Notes: a model not told the origin generated them from the letters alone. 64,000 nucleotides of DNA from Acidobacteria bacterium SCN 69-37 (GCA_001724025.1 MEDJ01000023.1:124001-188000); one strand, 5' to 3'; shown: positions 49,262 through 57,648, counted from the stretch's first letter. Numbers and translations: made by a program.

Positions 49262-50053
49262 ATGCCTGTTCGCTCATCGTTGCTGACCGCGCTCGTTGCC
49301 ACACTTGTGGTCGTGGCTGTGCCAGCCCAGGCACAGGAACCGGGAATTCGCGATGTCACGGCATCGGATCGGAGCGTGATTCCCCTCAACACGCGACTCC
49401 GCTACACGACGATGATCGTCCTGCCGGATGGCGAGGAGATCCTCGACGTGATCTGCGGTGACCGGGACTTCTGGGTCATCAGCGCCGTGCAGAACGTGGC
49501 ACATGTCAAACCGGCCAAGGCGAGTGCCGAGACGAATCTCAATCTGGTCACCGCCCGCGGGACCATCTATTCCTTCTTGCTCAGTGAGAAGAGCGGGGCA
49601 CCCGCAGCGCAGGCGGCTCCCGATTTGAAGGTCTACGTCACAGCGGATCCGGGCATGCCGGCCGGGCGGCAGAAGTACTTCAGCGCGGCAGAGGTCGACC
49701 GGCTGCAAGCGGAGTTGACCGAAGCGCGCGAGGCCACCACACAGGCCGAAGTCCGTGCGCGGGAGCTGATCGCGGCAGCGAAGCAGGAGGTGCCGACGCT
49801 GATGCAGTTTCCGTACGCGCCGGTGAAGTATGAACGGCCCTTCTTAGTTCGGGCCATGTGGCACGATGGGCAGTTCACCTACTTGCAGACGGACGCGCGT
49901 GAACTGCCAGCGCTGTACGAGGAGAAGGACGGCAAGCCGTCCCTCGTCAACTTCCAGGTGCAACGCGGCACGTACGTGGTGCCCAAGGTGCTGGAGCGCG
50001 GCTATCTGGCGCTGGGCAACGCCAAGCTCACGTTCGACCTGCGGGAGCGGTAG
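49262..50053 (+). CDS. virB9: VirB9/TrbG-family outer-membrane core component
   Basis: 263 residues with a signal peptide (LLTALVATLVVVAVPAQAQ), then the CagX/VirB9 fold: IPLNTRLRYTTMIVLPDGEEIL, then DFWVISAVQNVAHVKPAKASAETNLNLVTARGTIY. The C-terminal VirB7-binding domain begins near 180 (FLVRAMWHDGQFTYLQTDARELPALY), including VNFQVQRGTYVVPKVLERGYLALG. A coiled-coil-like linker (AEVDRLQAELTEAREATTQAEVRA) lies between the two. It joins VirB10 in the core ring across the periplasm. A GGAGAGG ribosome binding site precedes it. Confidence 0.9.
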   Translation: MPVRSSLLTALVATLVVVAVPAQAQEPGIRDVTASDRSVIPLNTRLRYTTMIVLPDGEEILDVICGDRDFWVISAVQNVAHVKPAKASAETNLNLVTARGTIYSFLLSEKSGAPAAQAAPDLKVYVTADPGMPAGRQKYFSAAEVDRLQAELTEAREATTQAEVRARELIAAAKQEVPTLMQFPYAPVKYERPFLVRAMWHDGQFTYLQTDARELPALYEEKDGKPSLVNFQVQRGTYVVPKVLERGYLALGNAKLTFDLRER

Positions 50054-50055
50054 TC

Positions 50056-51306
50056 ATGGCCGATCAGGTCGATACCCCAGGCACCGCGCCAGTCGTCGAT
50101 CGGCGTCCCGTGCCGCGTGGCGTCCTGCCGAAGGGCGTGCAGACGTGGCTGATGGTGGCTCTCGCCATCGGCATGTTGGGGGTCATTTTTCTTACGGGCC
50201 AGCCGAATGGTCCGGCCACGCCTCGACCAGCAAGCCAGCCGGCCGCCGCACCATCGGCAGACCGCGTGCGCGACTACCAGGAACGGCTGCGCCTGCTCGA
50301 CGAGCAAGCGGCGCGCGAACTGCGCCAGGCCGCATTGGACGCGCAGGCCCTCCCTGCGCCCACGGCGCCTGATGACGTTGCGCCAGCCGCAGTCGATCCA
50401 TTGGTCGCCGAGCGTCAGCGTCGTGACTACGAGAGCCTGTTCGCCAGCAACGTCGTGCTGAGCCGACGACCCGACGGGCAGCAGCCGGACCAGGGCCAGC
50501 TCGGGGTGCCGTCAAACACGGACCCCCGGCTCGCGACCGGTGAGCCGTCCATCGATGAGATTGCCGACGCCGTCGTGCGAGCGACGGAGCGGACGGCTGG
50601 CGCCGTGGCACCGACGACTGCCGGATCCCCGGTTGCCGCGGGATCGACCACGACCGTGGCCACGCGAGGCGACCAGCCGACTCCCCGGATCAGCGCAGTA
50701 GGCCCCTTGCACCGCGTGCTGGAAGGAACGGTGATCGACGCGGTGCTCACGAACCGCCTCGATGGCGCCACGGCTGCGCCGGTGAACTGTCTCGTCACGA
50801 ACCCGGTGTTCTCGCACAGCGGACAGCACGTGCTGATACCCGCTGGCGCACGGGTGCTTGGCGAGACGCGGCCAGTGCAGACGCTCGGCCAGACTCGGCT
50901 AGCTGTCGCATTCCACCGTCTGCTGATGCCCGACGGAAGCACGGTGCCGCTCGACCAGTTCAAGGGCCTGAACCAGATCGGCGACTCCGGCCTCAGGGAT
51001 CGTGTCAACCATCACTTTCTGTCCACGTTCGGCGCGGCCGCCGCCATCGGGCTCGTGAGCGGCCTCTCGCAGTGGCTGGGCAACGCGGCGTTCGGCATCG
51101 GCGACGGCGATCGGACAGTGGTGATCGCCGGGAGCGCGGCCGAAGCGACTGCCCAAGCCAGTGCGCAGGTCATGAGTCGATTCCTGAACCGCCTGCCGAC
51201 CATCACGATTCGCGAAGGGCACCGGGTGAAGGTCTACATCACGAGCGACCTCGACCTGCCGGAGTGGACCCCAGGGTCGCAGGTCGGTCGACTGGAGCGG
51301 AGGTGA
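50056..51306 (+). CDS. virB10: VirB10/TrbI-family conjugation core protein
   Basis: 416 residues: short cytoplasmic N-terminus, one membrane helix (TWLMVALAIGMLGVIFLTG, about 32-50), then a Pro/Ala/Gln-rich periplasmic linker (about 52-215). The C-terminal TrbI/VirB10 barrel (about 225-416) contains LEGTVIDAVLTNRLDG, HSGQHVLIPAGARVLGE and LDQFKGLNQIGDSGL, with a hydrophobic antenna-like segment (FLSTFGAAAAIGLVSGLSQW). It bridges inner and outer membranes and senses ATPase state. Two bases separate it from virB9. Confidence 0.93.
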   Translation: MADQVDTPGTAPVVDRRPVPRGVLPKGVQTWLMVALAIGMLGVIFLTGQPNGPATPRPASQPAAAPSADRVRDYQERLRLLDEQAARELRQAALDAQALPAPTAPDDVAPAAVDPLVAERQRRDYESLFASNVVLSRRPDGQQPDQGQLGVPSNTDPRLATGEPSIDEIADAVVRATERTAGAVAPTTAGSPVAAGSTTTVATRGDQPTPRISAVGPLHRVLEGTVIDAVLTNRLDGATAAPVNCLVTNPVFSHSGQHVLIPAGARVLGETRPVQTLGQTRLAVAFHRLLMPDGSTVPLDQFKGLNQIGDSGLRDRVNHHFLSTFGAAAAIGLVSGLSQWLGNAAFGIGDGDRTVVIAGSAAEATAQASAQVMSRFLNRLPTITIREGHRVKVYITSDLDLPEWTPGSQVGRLERR

Positions 51307-51310
51307 GTCA

Positions 51311-52087
51311 ATGGTCAGACATGCCGTCATCGTCGCAGTAGTTCTGTCCGTCGCCGTGGCACCCGCGCACGCGCAGTGGACGGTGTTCGATCCGTCCAAC
51401 TTCGCTCAGACGGTCCTCATCGCTCAGCGCACCCAGCGACAGTACGAGGAGCTGATGGCGCAGTACCGCACCATCCTCCGGATGGCAGAGGGGTTGGGCA
51501 GTCTGGACTCCTATCGCATTCCGCCCATTGAGGTGACTCGGCACGATGCCGGGCGGTGGGCCTACGGGCGGGCGTGGCTGCAGGGACTGAACAGTGGTGA
51601 CCCCACCGGTGCCGCCTACTGGGCGACCACACTGCCCCTGGAACGGCCATCCTCACTGCCGAGCCGGCTGACCGCTGCGGCCCGCCGAACCCTCGAGCGG
51701 CAGTACGCCACCATCGAACTCACCGACTCCGTCGCCATGATGGGCGGTCATCAAGTGGGGGCCCTCCGGGGCTACCACGGCCAGTTGCAGCGCGCCGTCC
51801 AGGACCTGGAGAGCGACGTCATGAATGGGCTGGAGCGCTACCACGAAATGACGGCGATCCTCGACAAGGTCGCGGCGGCTGAGCTCCTGGGCCGAAGACA
51901 GGACATGGCCGCGAACCAGCTGTTGTCGCATGCCTTGGAACAGATGCTCGCGCGGAGCAAGCGCCTTCGGGACACCGAGGCCGCCACGATGAACATGCAG
52001 CTGGTCTCGTGGCGTGACAGCCGCGCCGCCAACGATGCGCTCGTGCGGGGGACTGGCGATGCCTTGCGCACCTGGCGCCAGCCGTAG
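51311..52087 (+). CDS. trbJ: TrbJ/VirB5-like conjugation protein, copy 1
   Basis: 258 residues with a signal peptide (AVIVAVVLSVAVAPAHAQ) and the TrbJ opening QWTVFDPSNFAQTVLIA. Helical throughout, consistent with a VirB5-type minor pilin or tip protein. Its ribosome binding site GGAGGTGA overlaps the virB10 stop. It shares its C-terminus (GTGDALRTWRQP) and many internal positions with the next gene, so the two are paralogues. Confidence 0.8.
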   Translation: MVRHAVIVAVVLSVAVAPAHAQWTVFDPSNFAQTVLIAQRTQRQYEELMAQYRTILRMAEGLGSLDSYRIPPIEVTRHDAGRWAYGRAWLQGLNSGDPTGAAYWATTLPLERPSSLPSRLTAAARRTLERQYATIELTDSVAMMGGHQVGALRGYHGQLQRAVQDLESDVMNGLERYHEMTAILDKVAAAELLGRRQDMAANQLLSHALEQMLARSKRLRDTEAATMNMQLVSWRDSRAANDALVRGTGDALRTWRQP

Positions 52088-52096
52088 GAGGACACC

Positions 52097-52885
52097 GTGC
52101 GAAAGACTCTGCTGACATTGGGTGTGTTGTTCGGAATCGCGGCGCCAAGTCACGCGCAGTGGGTCGTCTACGATCCGGCCGTCACCTACCGGAACAGCGT
52201 GACGGCTGTGCTGAAGGAAGTGCTCGTCCGTCTGCAACAGCAGCAGCACAGTGAGCTGAGGCGGATGGCACATCGGCTCAGCATGTTCACCTCGCTCGCG
52301 AAGTACCGTGTGCCGGACCCACCGCGTTGGCGGACTCACGACTTCGAGGGCCCGGCGTTCCTGTTCGCGCGGGACTACCACGCCGCCCTGAACTACGGAG
52401 ACCGGTCGGGCCGGTCCTACCTCGGGATCAGCCATCCGCTCATCGACCCGACGTCGGGCATTGGCCGGCTGCCTGCGGTCGCCCGGCGCGCCCTGTCGAG
52501 CCATCTTGCGACTATCGACCTGACCGATGCAGCCGTCATCGCGGCCACGCACGATACGGGCCAGTTGCGATACAACGGACGCAGGGAACTGGCCGCCATC
52601 GAGGGGCTCGAGCGGGACGTGACGAACGACTCTCTGGAGCAGAGCACGACCGCCGTGCTCGACAAGATCAGTGGCGCTGGTCTCATCGGGGCGCGGCAGC
52701 GGCAGGCCCGGATTCAGCTGCTGGACGGAGTGGTCGAGCAGCTCCTGGTCGAGAACAAGCGGGCACGGGACACCGAGGCCGCCGCCATGAATATGCAGCT
52801 CACGGCGTGGCGCGACCGGGCGGCCGCGAACCAGGCGTTCGTCGCGGGAACCGGCGACGCCCTCCGGACCTGGCGCCAGCCGTAA
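52097..52885 (+). CDS. trbJ: TrbJ/VirB5-like conjugation protein, copy 2
   Basis: 262 residues from GTG at 52097 behind GGAGG. A signal peptide (LLTLGVLFGIAAPSHAQ) is followed by QWVVYDPAVTYRNSV, parallel to copy 1, and the C-terminus ends in the same GTGDALRTWRQP. Between the ends the sequences diverge considerably, while the motif RDTEAA-MNMQL is kept in both. The pair suggests a tandem duplication that has specialised into two tip or minor pilin subunits. Confidence 0.78.
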   Translation: MRKTLLTLGVLFGIAAPSHAQWVVYDPAVTYRNSVTAVLKEVLVRLQQQQHSELRRMAHRLSMFTSLAKYRVPDPPRWRTHDFEGPAFLFARDYHAALNYGDRSGRSYLGISHPLIDPTSGIGRLPAVARRALSSHLATIDLTDAAVIAATHDTGQLRYNGRRELAAIEGLERDVTNDSLEQSTTAVLDKISGAGLIGARQRQARIQLLDGVVEQLLVENKRARDTEAAAMNMQLTAWRDRAAANQAFVAGTGDALRTWRQP

Positions 52886-52903
52886 GACAGACAGGAGCGG
52901 GCC

Positions 52904-53758
52904 ATGCCAACGCAGCCGTCGCTCAATCTGATTCCGACGATTCAGCAGGCGATCATGAGCCTGTTGCTGACGTATGAACCGGTGTTCATCCAGTTCGGCT
53001 TCAGGCTGTTCATTGCCTTCGCGACGATTCTGATCGCATGGCACGGCATCCGGATGATGTTCAGCCACGATGGGCTGGGCGACCACATGTTCGACTTCGC
53101 CAAGCTCCTGCTGTTCATCTCATTTGGCTACGCGCTGATCGCGTTCTACGAGAGTCCGCTGCCGGGCATCGGGGTGTCGTTCAGCAATCTGATCACGGAC
53201 CAGGCAGGCTACTTCCAGTCGGTACTCGAAGCCCGTGCGTTCGACAACATCTACCGGCACTTCGACGAACTGTCTGAGCACTTCATGCAGCCCGACCCGT
53301 GGTCCATCCTGGCGAACCTCATCTACTGGACGGTGCTGCTCCTGATCGCCTTTGCCAAGGCCGTCTCTCTGGCCGTGATTGCTTTCGGGCTCATCGCCAC
53401 GGCGGTCTGCGGGCTGCTGGGGCCAATCTTCGTGCCGTTCTTCATCGTGCCGAAGCTGGATTGGCTGTTCTGGGGCTGGCTGCGCTCCTTCATCCAATAC
53501 TCGTTCGTGCCAGTCGTCGCGGTCGCGTTCCTGATGATCTTCGAGCAGTTCGTCTTCCGCTACGTGACGACCCTGCCGCCGATCATCACGCAGGCCGAGT
53601 ACGGCGTCTACGCGCTGCAGGCGTTCGCTGTCGTCGCGAGCTTCTGTCTCGGCATCCTGCAGGTGCCGTCGCTCACGCAGTCGATTTTCTCAGGCTCGAG
53701 CGGCGAGAGCGTGGTCACCAACCGTCTCAACGTCGGACGGCTCTTCACCCGCCGATAG
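52904..53758 (+). CDS. trbL: TrbL/VirB6-family polytopic membrane protein
   Basis: 284 residues with about six membrane segments, including FRLFIAFATILIAWHGIRMMF, FAKLLLFISFGYALIAFY, LIYWTVLLLIAFAKAVSLAVIAFGLIATAVCGLLGPIFVPFFI and FIQYSFVPVVAVAFLMIFEQFVF. VirB6/TrbL proteins form the inner-membrane translocation pore of the type IV system. An AGGAG ribosome binding site lies upstream. Placement after TrbJ is the usual trb order. The C-terminus is short compared with plasmid RP4 TrbL. Confidence 0.85.
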   Translation: MPTQPSLNLIPTIQQAIMSLLLTYEPVFIQFGFRLFIAFATILIAWHGIRMMFSHDGLGDHMFDFAKLLLFISFGYALIAFYESPLPGIGVSFSNLITDQAGYFQSVLEARAFDNIYRHFDELSEHFMQPDPWSILANLIYWTVLLLIAFAKAVSLAVIAFGLIATAVCGLLGPIFVPFFIVPKLDWLFWGWLRSFIQYSFVPVVAVAFLMIFEQFVFRYVTTLPPIITQAEYGVYALQAFAVVASFCLGILQVPSLTQSIFSGSSGESVVTNRLNVGRLFTRR

Positions 53759-53767
53759 GAGGTTTCA

Positions 53768-53935
53768 ATGGGCAACAGATTCACGACCGTCCGTCGCCAT
53801 GACGGTGACCCTGCGCCCGGCGTCGACCTCTCCCGCGTCATCGTCGTCGGCTTCCTGATCGCCGCTGCGCTCGGGCTCATGAGCGGCATCGGGTGGATGG
53901 GCTGTCAGTTCGTGCGGTCGCAGTTTGGGGGATAG
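53768..53935 (+). CDS. 55-aa small membrane protein between trbL and trbF
   Basis: ATG at 53768 behind TAGGAGG (which overlaps the trbL stop) opens a 55-codon frame absent from the ORF track. After a basic, polar head (about 21 residues) comes one hydrophobic segment (VIVVGFLIAAALGLMSGIGWMG) and a short tail with one Cys. Position and layout resemble TrbK/TrbH- or VirB7-like accessory proteins, but it has no proper lipobox at its N-terminus, so I do not assign it to VirB7. Ribosome binding site and operon position make it likely to be expressed. Confidence 0.65.
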   Translation: MGNRFTTVRRHDGDPAPGVDLSRVIVVGFLIAAALGLMSGIGWMGCQFVRSQFGG

Positions 53936-53951
53936 CCACGAGGGTAGGGGC

Positions 53952-54653
53952 ATGCCTGCAACGGTCGGAGACGTCAACCCGAAGACGCTGGAAAACGCCA
54001 AGCGTCAGTTCGTCGAGGTGTACGGCTCGGCGCTCGTGCTGAACACCTACCTGAAGATCGCGCTGGTCCTGGTGTCACTTGTCGCGCTCGGGCTGATCGG
54101 GTTGAACGTCTACACGGCGGCGCGCTACTCGGACGTGAGACCACTTGTTGTCCGGATCGACGAGGTGGGCCGCGCCGAAGCGGTGGCCTACGACGCGTCC
54201 CGTTACCAACCGCAGCCGCCAGAGCTCCGCTACTTCCTGACGCAGTTCATCGTCAAGCACTTCGGCCGCATTCGCGCGACCGTGCAGCGGGAATACCCGG
54301 ACTCGCTGCTGTTCCTGGAGCCGAGTCTGGCTGACGGAGTCATCGCCCAGAACGATCGGAGCCGCGCCATCGAGACCTTCGTCACGAACCCGTCGGCTGA
54401 CGAGGTCGAGATCATCGTCCAGAACGTCAGTTTGAGCGAGCTCACGACGACCCCCTTCAAGGCGGCGGTCAACTTCCAGAAGGTCTTCTACAGCCCAGGT
54501 ACGCGGCACGAACGCTCGCGGGAGACCTTCGTCGCCCATGTGGACTTCTCGCTCCGAGATCGTGTGCCGAACGCCTTCGTGCGGGTGAATCCGCTGGGCC
54601 TGCAGGTGTCGTACTTCCGCGTCGACCAAGCGTTCGAGGAGCCCACACGATGA
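53952..54653 (+). CDS. virB8: VirB8/TrbF-family conjugation protein
   Basis: 233 residues from ATG at 53952 (nine codons inside the track ORF). A short cytoplasmic part, one helix (LKIALVLVSLVALGLIGLNVYTA, about 33-55), then the NTF2-like periplasmic domain with VVRIDEVGRAEAV, YFLTQFIVKHFGRIRATVQREYPDS and NFQKVFYSPG. VirB8 is an assembly factor of the inner-membrane complex. The stop overlaps the next ATG. Confidence 0.9.
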   Translation: MPATVGDVNPKTLENAKRQFVEVYGSALVLNTYLKIALVLVSLVALGLIGLNVYTAARYSDVRPLVVRIDEVGRAEAVAYDASRYQPQPPELRYFLTQFIVKHFGRIRATVQREYPDSLLFLEPSLADGVIAQNDRSRAIETFVTNPSADEVEIIVQNVSLSELTTTPFKAAVNFQKVFYSPGTRHERSRETFVAHVDFSLRDRVPNAFVRVNPLGLQVSYFRVDQAFEEPTR

Positions 54654-54940
54654 TCGCGAACGCGGCCTTCCTCGCGGGCGTCACGGTCTTCCTTCTCCTC
54701 GCCTGGCTGGCTGGCGAACTCGTCTTTCTGTCGCCGTACAAGTCCACGCTGTTCAGCCGCCACGGCTGGTTCCTGGGCGGTGTGGCGCTCGTCGTGTTCT
54801 TCAACCTGTGCGCCCTCTACTACAGCGTGGCGCGGTGGCTGTTCCTTCGAGACTCCGGACGCAAACTCCTTCACCTCGACCGGCAACTGGGTACGTCAGA
54901 CGCCGCCCTCGACGACCTCGGGCCTCATCTGGATGGGTGA
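54650..54940 (+). CDS. Small two-helix membrane protein of the transfer operon
   Basis: 96 residues, starting ATGA across the virB8 stop. Two membrane helices (AAFLAGVTVFLLLAWLAGELVFL and GVALVVFFNLCALYYSVARWLFL) are separated by a polar stretch, followed by an acidic tail. Family not recognised; the tight coupling implies a role in the transfer apparatus. Confidence 0.75.
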   Translation: MIANAAFLAGVTVFLLLAWLAGELVFLSPYKSTLFSRHGWFLGGVALVVFFNLCALYYSVARWLFLRDSGRKLLHLDRQLGTSDAALDDLGPHLDG

Positions 54941-54952
54941 AGGAGTGGTCGT

Positions 54953-55888
54953 ATGCATCGAGACATGGATCCCCGCGAGATCGAACGGGATCGGCCGGAG
55001 ATGCCCCGCGGTGGCCGGGGTGGGTCGGATCCCGAGCGCGCTGTCGAGCGTACCGAGTCGAGAGATCCGCTGACGCGAGAGCTGAGCTTGCCACGAGGGC
55101 GTGCGCGCGAGCACGTGCGGTCTCGCGACTGGGAAGGCGAACTGCGCGGCTCCGAAGTGCGCATCCTCGCCACGGCCGGCGCCTTCCGCGTCGTGCCCAT
55201 GGACGAACTGCGTCGTCCGCAGGACCGACCGCACGTGCATCGCAAGGACGTCGAGAGGCTCCGTGCTGAGGGCCTCGTGCGCACCACGCCGTACTTCGTA
55301 GGGCGTCGCCAGACCACGCTTGTGTCCCTCACAGAGCGTGGCCGGAGTGTGCTCGATGGTGCGCGGCGAGACCGCGGGGGCGAGTCCCGGCAGTCCTTCT
55401 ACGCAGGCCTGAGCAAACCGCGCGAACTGGCGCATGACACCCGCCTGCACGCCGCCTACAGAGACGCATCCCGGAAGCTGGAAGGTCGGGGGCTCCGGGT
55501 CGAGCGTGTCGTGCTGGAAGAAGAGCTCAAGCGCGAGTACCAGCGGTTTCTACAGGAACCCAATCGGGGGCGGCGCGAGAGCTCCGGGAGACCGGGCCGG
55601 ACGGCCGAGGAGATTGCCCGGTGGGCTCACAACCACGAGCTGCCGGTGATCGACGATCACGTGCAGTTCCCCGACCTGCGCATCGAGTGTGAACGGGACG
55701 ACGGAGGCCGCGAGATCGAGGACGTCGAGGTCGTTACGCCGCACTATCGAGGTGCGCATGCCGCTGCCAAAGTGAGCGCCGGGTTCACTCGCTATGGAGC
55801 CGTTGGGGCCCGGTTCGGCGGTTCATCGGGCCGCGGTCGTGGTGGCCGAGGGCGTGACGTGCGCCTGGCCGAGGAGATGCTGTCGTGA
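54953..55888 (+). CDS. Winged-helix, replication-relaxation-like protein
   Basis: 311 residues with AAGGAG ahead of the start. The first 85 residues are charged and Arg-rich. A winged-helix region follows (SEVRILATAGAFRVVPMDELRR, then HVHRKDVERLRAEGLVRT and VSLTERGRSVL). The second half (about 155-280) keeps LRVERVVLEEELKREYQRF and FPDLRIECERDDGGREIEDVEVV, a pattern like the nuclease-like half of replication-relaxation proteins (PF13814) in mobile elements. The C-terminus is Gly/Arg-rich. It may be a DNA-processing or origin-binding protein; no relaxase His-hydrophobic-His motif is seen. Confidence 0.55.
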   Translation: MHRDMDPREIERDRPEMPRGGRGGSDPERAVERTESRDPLTRELSLPRGRAREHVRSRDWEGELRGSEVRILATAGAFRVVPMDELRRPQDRPHVHRKDVERLRAEGLVRTTPYFVGRRQTTLVSLTERGRSVLDGARRDRGGESRQSFYAGLSKPRELAHDTRLHAAYRDASRKLEGRGLRVERVVLEEELKREYQRFLQEPNRGRRESSGRPGRTAEEIARWAHNHELPVIDDHVQFPDLRIECERDDGGREIEDVEVVTPHYRGAHAAAKVSAGFTRYGAVGARFGGSSGRGRGGRGRDVRLAEEMLS

Positions 55889-56889
55889 CCGCCGCCGAGC
55901 GGGTTCAGGCGGTCGCTGCAAAGCACTTCACAGAGCGTCAGGCACGCTTTCTGGTCACCGTGATGCTCCATTCTGGGGTCTGCATGCGCCGTCACTACTG
56001 CGCCTTCGCCGGTATTCGCCACGGGCAGGTGGACATCAACTTCTTCGACCGTCTCACGACCGACAAGTTCGCGACGGCCTTCGACTGCAAGCACAATCGC
56101 GCCCGGATCTACCACGTCCACCACCGCTCCCTGTACGAGGCGATTGGTGAGCCGCACTCGCGGTTGAGAAAGCCCCTCGCGCTCGCGCGCGCAGTCGAGA
56201 ACATCATGCTACTCGACGCGGTGATCGCCCGCCGGGACATCACCTGGCTGGCCACCGAACGCGAGAAGGTCGAACACTTCTCGATGCGCGTCGGTCACCT
56301 CCTGCATCGCGACGAGTTCCCTCATCTGGACTTCGGGGAATCAGGGGACATAACGACCCGGTATTTTCCCGACCGGCTCCCGATCGGTGTGGATCCAGAC
56401 CGCCACGGACACCTGTTCCTTTACCTCGTCACCCGCCGCGACCCTGTCGACTTCCGCCCCTTCCTGCTGCGGCACGCGGATCTGCTCAGGGTTCTGCCGA
56501 AGTGGACGCTGCAGCTGCTGGTGCCAGCCCACTTCGCCGAGTCGACCGAGGCTTACGTGGCCGCCGCACGACAGGAACTGGCGGCGCCGCTGAGGGCCTC
56601 CGTCGTCGACGAACTGCGCTGGTACTTCGCAGAGCGCCAGCGTCTGGCAGCCGCGGCCGACAGCTCTCGGAGCACCGACCCGGCCCGCTACCAGCGCGTC
56701 AGGCGAGCCTTCGGTGCACCCCGGTACCGCGTGCTGTACCGGACGTGGACGCGCGTCGGCGACCGAGCGGTCAACGGTCTCCAGTCCCGCGTGCTGGCCG
56801 ATGCGCTGGAGCGTCGATCGGGGCGAATCGAGTGGCAGTCGCTGCCTCGCCCTTACCTTCATCTCTCTCCCCTGGTAGGCACGGCATGA
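55885..56889 (+). CDS. Unrecognised mobile-element protein, 334 aa
   Basis: GTG start at 55885 overlaps the previous stop (GTGA). The protein is soluble and rich in Arg and His. Its N-terminus resembles a helix-turn-helix (AKHFTERQARFLVTVMLHSGVCMRRHYCAFAGI), and the cluster HNRARIYHVHHRSLYEAIG and FLYLVTRRDPVDFRPFLL could bind metal or DNA. I do not recognise a family. It is the last gene before the inverted-repeat-rich region, where DNA-processing genes of ICEs often lie. It could be an atypical relaxase partner, but no Tyr/His relaxase motif is clear. Confidence 0.7.
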   Translation: MTAAERVQAVAAKHFTERQARFLVTVMLHSGVCMRRHYCAFAGIRHGQVDINFFDRLTTDKFATAFDCKHNRARIYHVHHRSLYEAIGEPHSRLRKPLALARAVENIMLLDAVIARRDITWLATEREKVEHFSMRVGHLLHRDEFPHLDFGESGDITTRYFPDRLPIGVDPDRHGHLFLYLVTRRDPVDFRPFLLRHADLLRVLPKWTLQLLVPAHFAESTEAYVAAARQELAAPLRASVVDELRWYFAERQRLAAAADSSRSTDPARYQRVRRAFGAPRYRVLYRTWTRVGDRAVNGLQSRVLADALERRSGRIEWQSLPRPYLHLSPLVGTA

Positions 56890-57052
56890 GGGGCTTGGCT
56901 CTAGACAATAGGGTAGACAACGGGCCGGGAGGCACTTGTCTAGGCCGCCAGAGAGGGGCCGCACCCGAACGGTCGCCCGCGGAGCCGGCGCCAGTGCCTG
57001 TCGTCAGGGGCGCCATGTGCTTGTGCGGCAGGGAGATAAGTGCGCCTGCAGC

Positions 57053-57095
57053 CGATGCAACGGGCGGCGTTCTGTGCCGCCCGCCGAGGGCATCG
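57053..57095. repeat. Nested hairpin (CGATGC/GCATCG around CGGGCGGC/GCCGCCCG)
   Basis: Inner perfect 8-bp stem CGGGCGGC/GCCGCCCG with 7-base loop GTTCTGT, enclosed by an outer 6-bp stem CGATGC/GCATCG. It sits 18 bases left of the long 21-bp inverted repeat. Confidence 0.7.
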
Positions 57096-57112
57096 AAGCC
57101 GCACTACATGAC

Positions 57113-57195
57113 GAATCGGGGCGTGAGCGACCCCCCGACTTCGGCCGCTGGCCCCTTCGGCGCGCGGCCCCGGAGGGTCGCTCACGCCCCGATTC
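57113..57195. repeat. 21-bp perfect inverted repeat with 41-base centre
   Basis: Arms at 57113-57133 and 57175-57195 (left arm begins GAATCGGGGCGTGAGCGACC) are perfect complements. The centre contains further CCG/CGG and GGCC pairings and could fold on itself. A 21-bp match cannot be chance at this scale. Candidate oriT structure, transposon-end remnant or strong hairpin. Confidence 0.9.
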
Positions 57196-57343
57196 CCGGC
57201 CCAGCTCGGGCGGCAACTCCTGGCCCAGCTCGCGTCCGACTCAGTGTCCATCGCGGCTGCCCACTTGGCGCGTCCCCGCATGTTGGCGCAATCCCCACAT
57301 GCCTGGCCGTGACACGACTCCAACCCTTCAGAAGGAATGAGCC

Positions 57344-57619
57344 ATGGCGCTGATCAAACCCCGTACACGCGGCAAGCAGCTCGTGAGGCACCGCACCCGC
57401 CTCGATCACGAGACGAACGAAACTCTTTACGCCTACGCGCACTTCATCGGCGAGCCAACCGAGTACGTGCTCAACCAGGTGATCGACAACGTGCTGGCCA
57501 AGGACAAGGACTTCCAGCAGTGGCGGGCCACGCACCCCGACTCTTTTGTCCCGCGGAACGGCGGGCGTCGGCGTTCCGGCAGCACACGGGCCAAGGGTGC
57601 CTCACCGGCGATCGCGTGA
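57344..57619 (+). CDS. Small basic ribbon-helix-helix-like protein
   Basis: 91 residues from ATG at 57344 behind AGAAGGA. The middle (RTRLDHETNETLYAYAHFIGEPTEYVLNQVIDNVLAKDKDFQQW) has the strand-helix-helix spacing of CopG/MetJ-type DNA-binding proteins, with a basic head and tail. Such proteins bind oriT or operators next to VirD4 genes in ICEs. It directly follows the inverted-repeat region and precedes virD4 by 29 bases. Family assignment is by pattern only. Confidence 0.7.
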   Translation: MALIKPRTRGKQLVRHRTRLDHETNETLYAYAHFIGEPTEYVLNQVIDNVLAKDKDFQQWRATHPDSFVPRNGGRRRSGSTRAKGASPAIA

Positions 57620-57648
57620 GGCAACCCCCGAGTAGTGAGAGTAGGAGC

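Larger units (their letters stand above)
56890..57343. other. Inverted-repeat-rich non-coding region, candidate oriT
   Basis: 454 bases without a convincing gene in the middle of the transfer operon. It holds two strong inverted repeats (57053-57095 and 57113-57195). Such structured gaps next to DNA-processing and coupling-protein genes are typical of transfer origins. The nick site is not identified. A terminator-attenuator or an integrated small repeat element is an alternative. Confidence 0.5.

Noticed and set aside
53768-53935. VirB7 lipoprotein assignment for the 55-aa protein
   Set aside because: The only Cys is behind the hydrophobic helix and not in an N-terminal lipobox.
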